Positions 60,175 to 64,000 of a stretch of 64,000 bases of DNA are shown piece after piece. The notes below the pieces were generated by a model, which had not been told where the DNA came from, did not search any database, and worked only from the letters and a program-made list of their open reading frames with translations. The first letter of the stretch is position 1. The number at the start of each line of letters is the position of its first letter. Made by a program: the position numbers and the translations under genes. Origin of the DNA: Planctomycetota bacterium (GTDB taxonomy: Bacteria; Planctomycetota; UBA8742; UBA2392); NCBI GenBank assembly GCA_019636215.1, contig JAHBXZ010000012.1:62001-126000 (forward strand), given 5' to 3'.

Positions 60175-61482
60175 ATGCGCCTGACACTTGCCATCCTTGC
60201 CCTTCTTGTTGCGGTGCCACTGGCTGCCAAGGAAGAGCTGGTCACGCTGCCCGGTCGCGACAGCGTGCAGCTGACCATCTACAACAGCGAAGACCTGACG
60301 CTGGTGCGCGAGCGCCGCACACTCAGCTTCAAGCAGGGCAGCAACCGCCTGCAGTTCTCGTGGGCGAACACACTGATTGACCCGACCAGTGTTGAACTGC
60401 AGCCCGTCGGCGACACAGCCAAGGCGGCGATCGAGATAGCCGACACCAGCTACCCGGCTGAGTCGCACGAGATGCTGATCTGGACGGTTTCGTGCAAGAC
60501 CGCCGGTGCGCACGTGGTGGAGATCAGCTACTTCACCAGCGGCATCAGCTGGCAGGCCGAGTACACGGGCGTGGTGAACGCCAACGAAGACAGCATGACG
60601 CTGACGGCCTACGTGACCGTGACCAACCGTTCGGGCGAAGAGTACGAGAACGCCCAGGTGCGGCTGGTGGTGGGCACCATCAACCTGGTTGAGAAGATCG
60701 TCAACCTGGCCACCCCGCGCCCCCAGAGCCAGCCCCGCCCAAGCCGTGAAGACCAGCGGGGTGCCCGCGACATGGATCGCATGGCCGAGAAGGGCGGACC
60801 AGGCATGGGCGGCGGCGGTGGCATGGTCAAGCCCAAGGAGATCATCAAGGGCGGCCTGAGTGAGTACTACATCTACACCGTAGAAGGGCAGGAGACGATT
60901 CCGGACCAGTGGTCCAAGCGTCTGCGCAGCTTTGAGGTTGCCGGCGTGCCCCTCAAGACCGTGTACCGGCTGGAACCCGCCAAGTTCGGCCCGGCCTTCA
61001 CCAAAGTGCTTGAGTTCAAGAACGATGAAGAACACAAGCTGGGCAAGGAGCCGCTGCCTGACGGCCTGATCCGCCTTTACAAAGACCAGGGCATGGGCCG
61101 GCTGGGCTACATGGGGGCGTTGGCCAGCAAGTACATTCCCAAGAAGGACGAAGTGAAGATCAATGTCGGCCCGGACGCCGAGTGCACTCTGGCCATCAAG
61201 CGCCTGAGCATCAAGAAGAAGGACCTGGGCTTCCGAAACAACTGGTTGATCGGCTGGACGACCGTCGAACAGTTCGAGCTCGAGGTCAAGAACTTCCGTG
61301 GCCGCGCCGTAGAAGTAGAGATTCACCGCACCATGGCCGGTGACTTTGACTTTGAAAGCCCCGACAAGTTTGAATTGCACGATGCCGCCACGCGCAAGGT
61401 GGCGTTCCGCCTGGATGCCAACAGCGCCCGCAAGCTTTCCTACACCGTGACCACACGCCTGGGCGAGAACGCCCGCAAGTAG
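60175..61482 (+). CDS. DUF4139-family secreted protein, paralogue 3
   Basis: 435-aa exported protein with signal peptide LTLAILALLVAVPLAA and mature start KEELVTLPGRDSVQLTIYNS. Layout is as in paralogue 1. A variable linker after the central sandwich is rich in Pro, Arg and Gly (about residues 183-218, with PRPSREDQRG and GMGGGGGM). Residues 19-182 are encoded by DNA identical to that of paralogue 4. The C-terminal half is also similar but has accumulated differences. ATG 60175 directly precedes the signal peptide. Stop codon to next start is only 32 bp, so it is co-transcribed with paralogue 4. Function unknown. Confidence 0.86.
   Translation: MRLTLAILALLVAVPLAAKEELVTLPGRDSVQLTIYNSEDLTLVRERRTLSFKQGSNRLQFSWANTLIDPTSVELQPVGDTAKAAIEIADTSYPAESHEMLIWTVSCKTAGAHVVEISYFTSGISWQAEYTGVVNANEDSMTLTAYVTVTNRSGEEYENAQVRLVVGTINLVEKIVNLATPRPQSQPRPSREDQRGARDMDRMAEKGGPGMGGGGGMVKPKEIIKGGLSEYYIYTVEGQETIPDQWSKRLRSFEVAGVPLKTVYRLEPAKFGPAFTKVLEFKNDEEHKLGKEPLPDGLIRLYKDQGMGRLGYMGALASKYIPKKDEVKINVGPDAECTLAIKRLSIKKKDLGFRNNWLIGWTTVEQFELEVKNFRGRAVEVEIHRTMAGDFDFESPDKFELHDAATRKVAFRLDANSARKLSYTVTTRLGENARK
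60229..60720 (+). repeat. 492-bp exact repeat, copy A (within DUF4139 paralogue 3)
   Basis: Every base of 60229-60720 matches 61569-62060 (constant offset 1,340), including synonymous positions. Identity begins two codons after the start of the mature protein region and stops at the first base of the variable linker. Sequences on both sides differ. Confidence 0.95.
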
Positions 61483-61514
61483 CGCCGGGGCCCAGCGCCC
61501 CGTCAGGAACACCC

Positions 61515-62825
61515 ATGAAAGCGCCCATACTGCTGCTTGCACTGCTTCTGGCCGCGCCACTGGCCGCGAAGGAAGAGCTGGTCACGCTGCCCGGTCGCGA
61601 CAGCGTGCAGCTGACCATCTACAACAGCGAAGACCTGACGCTGGTGCGCGAGCGCCGCACACTCAGCTTCAAGCAGGGCAGCAACCGCCTGCAGTTCTCG
61701 TGGGCGAACACACTGATTGACCCGACCAGTGTTGAACTGCAGCCCGTCGGCGACACAGCCAAGGCGGCGATCGAGATAGCCGACACCAGCTACCCGGCTG
61801 AGTCGCACGAGATGCTGATCTGGACGGTTTCGTGCAAGACCGCCGGTGCGCACGTGGTGGAGATCAGCTACTTCACCAGCGGCATCAGCTGGCAGGCCGA
61901 GTACACGGGCGTGGTGAACGCCAACGAAGACAGCATGACGCTGACGGCCTACGTGACCGTGACCAACCGTTCGGGCGAAGAGTACGAGAACGCCCAGGTG
62001 CGGCTGGTGGTGGGCACCATCAACCTGGTTGAGAAGATCGTCAACCTGGCCACCCCGCGCTACCCGACGCCGCCGGCCATGCCGGCGCCGGCTGCTCCGT
62101 CGGAAGAATGGGAAGACGACCTGCGTGGCATGGACGAGCCCAACGCCGATTCCGCAGCAGAAGACGGCATGATCCGCCCCAAGGAAATCAAGAAATCCGG
62201 CCTGAGCGAGTACTACATATTCACCGTCGACGGTCGCGAAACCATCCCGAACCAGTGGTCCAAGCGCCTGCGCAGCTTCAGCGTGGAGGGTGTTTCTCTC
62301 AAGACGGCCTACACACTCAAGCCCAGGGACTTCGGCCCCGCCTTCACGAAAGTGCTGGAGTTCAAGAACGATGAAGAACACAAGCTGGGCAACGAGCCGC
62401 TGCCCGATGGCCTGATCCGCCTTTACAAAGACCAGGGCATGGGCCGGCTGGGCTACATGGGGGCGTTGGCCAGCAAGTACATTCCCAAGGGCGACGAAGT
62501 GAAGATCAACGTCGGCCCCGACGCCGAGTGCACTCGCACCGAACGCCGCCTGAGCCTTAAGAAGAAGGACCTCTCATTCCGTGACGGCTGGCTGGTCGGA
62601 TGGACGACCGTGGAAGAGTTCGAGCTGGAGGTCAAGAATTTCCGTGGCCGCGCCGTGGAGGTAGAGATTCACCGTTCCATGGCCGGCAACTTCGACTTTG
62701 AAAGCACTGACCCCTTTGAGAAAGAGGACGCGGCCACTCGCAAGATCCGCTTTCGCCTGGACGCGGGCGTGGCCCGCAAGTTCCGTTTCACCGTGACCAC
62801 CCGCCACGGCACCAACGCCCGGTAG
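61515..62825 (+). CDS. DUF4139-family secreted protein, paralogue 4
   Basis: 436-aa exported protein with signal peptide ILLLALLLAAPLAA. Residues 19-182 are identical to paralogue 3. The linker is instead Pro/Ala then acidic (PAMPAPAAPSEEWEDDL and GMDEPNADSAAEDG). The C-terminal domain keeps LPDGLIRLYKDQGMGRLGYM and VKNFRGRAVEVEIHRSMAG. Upstream GGAA before ATG 61515 serves as ribosome-binding site. It is the last gene of the tandem cluster and converges with the porin gene across two hairpins. The linker is the main feature distinguishing it from paralogue 3, so the two may bind different partners; this is inference. Confidence 0.86.
   Translation: MKAPILLLALLLAAPLAAKEELVTLPGRDSVQLTIYNSEDLTLVRERRTLSFKQGSNRLQFSWANTLIDPTSVELQPVGDTAKAAIEIADTSYPAESHEMLIWTVSCKTAGAHVVEISYFTSGISWQAEYTGVVNANEDSMTLTAYVTVTNRSGEEYENAQVRLVVGTINLVEKIVNLATPRYPTPPAMPAPAAPSEEWEDDLRGMDEPNADSAAEDGMIRPKEIKKSGLSEYYIFTVDGRETIPNQWSKRLRSFSVEGVSLKTAYTLKPRDFGPAFTKVLEFKNDEEHKLGNEPLPDGLIRLYKDQGMGRLGYMGALASKYIPKGDEVKINVGPDAECTRTERRLSLKKKDLSFRDGWLVGWTTVEEFELEVKNFRGRAVEVEIHRSMAGNFDFESTDPFEKEDAATRKIRFRLDAGVARKFRFTVTTRHGTNAR
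61569..62060 (+). repeat. 492-bp exact repeat, copy B (within DUF4139 paralogue 4)
   Basis: Second copy of the identical tract described for 60229-60720. A further shorter tract of near-perfect identity, coding for the YKDQGMGRLGYMGAL segment, occurs downstream in both genes (about 61050-61140 and 62397-62487). Confidence 0.95.
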
Positions 62826-62838
62826 CCAAATGCACGAT

Positions 62839-62940
62839 GGGGACGGCGGAAAGTCCGTCCCCAACCCAGGATTCATTGCAAGGCATGGCAAGTGAACCTG
62901 GAAGTCTGCGGCAATGCGGGGCCGGGTGATCCCGGCCCCG
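62839..62940. terminator. Two hairpins between convergent genes (probable bidirectional terminator)
   Basis: Hairpin 1: 8-bp stem GGGGACGG/CCGTCCCC (62839-62846 and 62855-62862). Hairpin 2: perfect 10-bp stem CGGGGCCGGG/CCCGGCCCCG (62917-62926 and 62931-62940) with loop TGAT, followed by ATTGATTT. They lie between the DUF4139 stop (62825) and the porin stop (62959). Only the second looks strong enough to end transcription, and its T-tract is weak. Confidence 0.6.
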
Positions 62941-62958
62941 ATTGATTTGGGAGTGCTT

Positions 62959-64000
62959 CTAGAAAATCCACTGCAACTGCAGGCGCCACTGCCACAGGGC
63001 AAGGTTGTCCGCGTTGTCATTGGCACGGCTGATCGCGCTGCGGTTGGGCAGGGCGATACCGGCCAGCGGTTCACGCGGGGCACCGGTGCGGAAGGTGGCA
63101 AGCTGGTAGTTCACGTAGGTGATGTCCATCTGCAGCTTCAGGTTGTGACCCTGGACGTAGTAGCCCACCACCAGGCCCATCTCAGTCGCGTCAGGCAGCA
63201 GGGCGTTGCCATCAACGTTGCCGAACTCGAAGTCTTCGCCGTTGACCATGCTGTAGCGCAGGCCGACGTTGAAGGTCTTGGGAATGATGAAGTAGGTGGC
63301 GTCAGCCGAGAAGCCCATCTCGTCCAGGTTGGTCGGGCGAAGGTTCTTGCTCAGCAACGCCGCGTTCTTGCCTACCTGGCGGCCCTGGTAGTGGAACTCG
63401 GTGTGGCGCCAGTGGAACTCCATGTTCACGGCAAGGCCGTGCCAGCGGAAGTGCGCGTCCATGGTCCAGGACAGCGTGGTCTGGGCGGCCTGTGAACGAC
63501 CCGAGGCCGCGGCGGTGGTGGCGTTGGGGCGGAAGTCAGCGTTCAAAAGGTCGCTGCCGAACCACACCAGGCCCAGCCCGATGGCGAACAGGGGCTTGTC
63601 GAACTTGTCTTCACCGCGCAGGTCCACCATATCCATGGGCACTTCGCCCAGCGGGTGGGTTTCCAGGCGCAGGGCTACCATCAGGTCGCTGTCTACACCG
63701 CCGCTGCCGGTGTTGCCGGTGCCGACATTGGCTGCGTTGGCCTTGAAGGTGTCGCTGGTGGTGGTGAGGTCCTGGTTGCGGAAGTCGCCGTTGGCGCGCA
63801 GCACACCATTGAACAAGCCGGCGGTGTACTTGATCCATACGGCGCTGTCGTCCTTGAACGCGCCGCTGGCCCAGATGCCCTTGGCGAAGCCCTGGGTGAA
63901 GTAGCCGTTGACGACGCTGCGATCAACGAACGACTGACGACCCGAGCTGGTCATCTCTTCCCAGCTGTAGGGTGTCTTGTCCTGGCCGCCCGTCAGGTTG
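62959..64000 (-). CDS. Phosphate-selective porin O/P-like outer-membrane protein (5' end beyond window)
   Basis: Outer-membrane beta-barrel porin of the OprO/OprP type; 347 codons are visible and the N-terminus lies beyond the right edge. The segment near the edge (TPYSWEEMTSSGRQSFVDRS) matches the family's plug/early barrel signature of the form P-(F/Y)-x-x-E-x-x-T-S. Alternating amphipathic strands follow, such as FRWHGLAVNMEFHWRHTEFH and MGLVVGYYVQGHNLKLQMDI (separate strands), and the chain ends in QWIF, the terminal Phe expected for BAM-dependent insertion. An internal ATG at 63954 is not the start, since the frame runs on to base 64000. Substrate selectivity cannot be judged. It converges with the DUF4139 cluster. 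Confidence 0.87.
   Translation of the reverse strand, partial: NLTGGQDKTPYSWEEMTSSGRQSFVDRSVVNGYFTQGFAKGIWASGAFKDDSAVWIKYTAGLFNGVLRANGDFRNQDLTTTSDTFKANAANVGTGNTGSGGVDSDLMVALRLETHPLGEVPMDMVDLRGEDKFDKPLFAIGLGLVWFGSDLLNADFRPNATTAAASGRSQAAQTTLSWTMDAHFRWHGLAVNMEFHWRHTEFHYQGRQVGKNAALLSKNLRPTNLDEMGFSADATYFIIPKTFNVGLRYSMVNGEDFEFGNVDGNALLPDATEMGLVVGYYVQGHNLKLQMDITYVNYQLATFRTGAPREPLAGIALPNRSAISRANDNADNLALWQWRLQLQWIF

Noticed and set aside
60492-62032. Two identical short plus-strand frames (66 codons) at 60492 and 61832
   Set aside because: They are alternative-frame readings of the identical 492-bp tract in the DUF4139 genes, not genes.
63401-63954. Internal ATG 63954 as the porin start and plus-strand frames opposite
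   Set aside because: The porin frame continues in phase to base 64000 with family-typical sequence, so the true start is beyond the window; opposite frames are shadows.

Overview
The window is a GC-rich, gene-dense chromosomal stretch from a Gram-negative bacterium. Outer-membrane features (a phosphate-selective-type porin, an RND exporter, many signal peptides) support this. A large Hanks-type kinase with an extracytoplasmic C-terminal half, several very large secreted beta-sandwich, HEAT or TPR proteins of unknown function, and a double-headed acyl-CoA dehydratase activase suggest a Planctomycetota/PVC-like or other poorly characterised lineage. This placement is inference: there is no rRNA, and no similarity search was run. 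No tRNA, rRNA, IS element, prophage or CRISPR array was recognised.

Layout. 1-5581 (minus): the 5' portion of a giant secreted protein with four P/Homo B-like units and a run of Hydin-type Ig repeats, open at the left edge. 5872-7632: recJ. 7779-12742: a complete type I restriction-modification operon (hsdM-hsdS-hsdR). 12743-13442: a non-coding stretch with two kinds of repeat, a four-hairpin palindromic element and four copies of a 22-bp direct repeat. 13443-20056 (minus): valS and an RND permease carrying an inserted PDZ domain. 20241-28185: a small unknown gene, then an Rrf2 regulator, a giant two-headed BadF/HgdC-type activase, a coiled-coil/PDZ membrane protein and the activase partner with a His/Cys-rich tail, closed by a strong terminator.

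28259-38491 (minus) is the most system-like region. A PTS enzyme I gene overlaps an MscS-family channel gene. Then come a PrkA-family AAA+ kinase/ATPase, a polytopic membrane protein, a TPR/ImpE(TagJ)-like protein and an atypical PII protein, the last three junctions being 3 nt apart or ATGA overlaps, followed by a tail-anchored coiled-coil protein. This looks like a carbon/nitrogen/stress signalling module that I do not recognise from any described operon.

38675-45744: housekeeping and small genes (YkgJ-like Cys-cluster protein, acyl-CoA thioesterase, unknown secreted protein, membrane-anchored EF-hand protein, xseA, DinB-like protein, secreted beta-propeller), with a second palindromic repeat element after xseA. 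45992-56853: a membrane Ser/Thr kinase, a beta-helix protein with a MYXO-CTERM-like tail, a DUF2064-like protein and two large overlapping secreted repeat-protein genes. 56869-57381 (minus): a DUF1579-like protein. 57528-62825: four tandem DUF4139-type paralogues, two of which share a 492-bp identical tract. 62959-64000 (minus): a porin, cut by the right edge.
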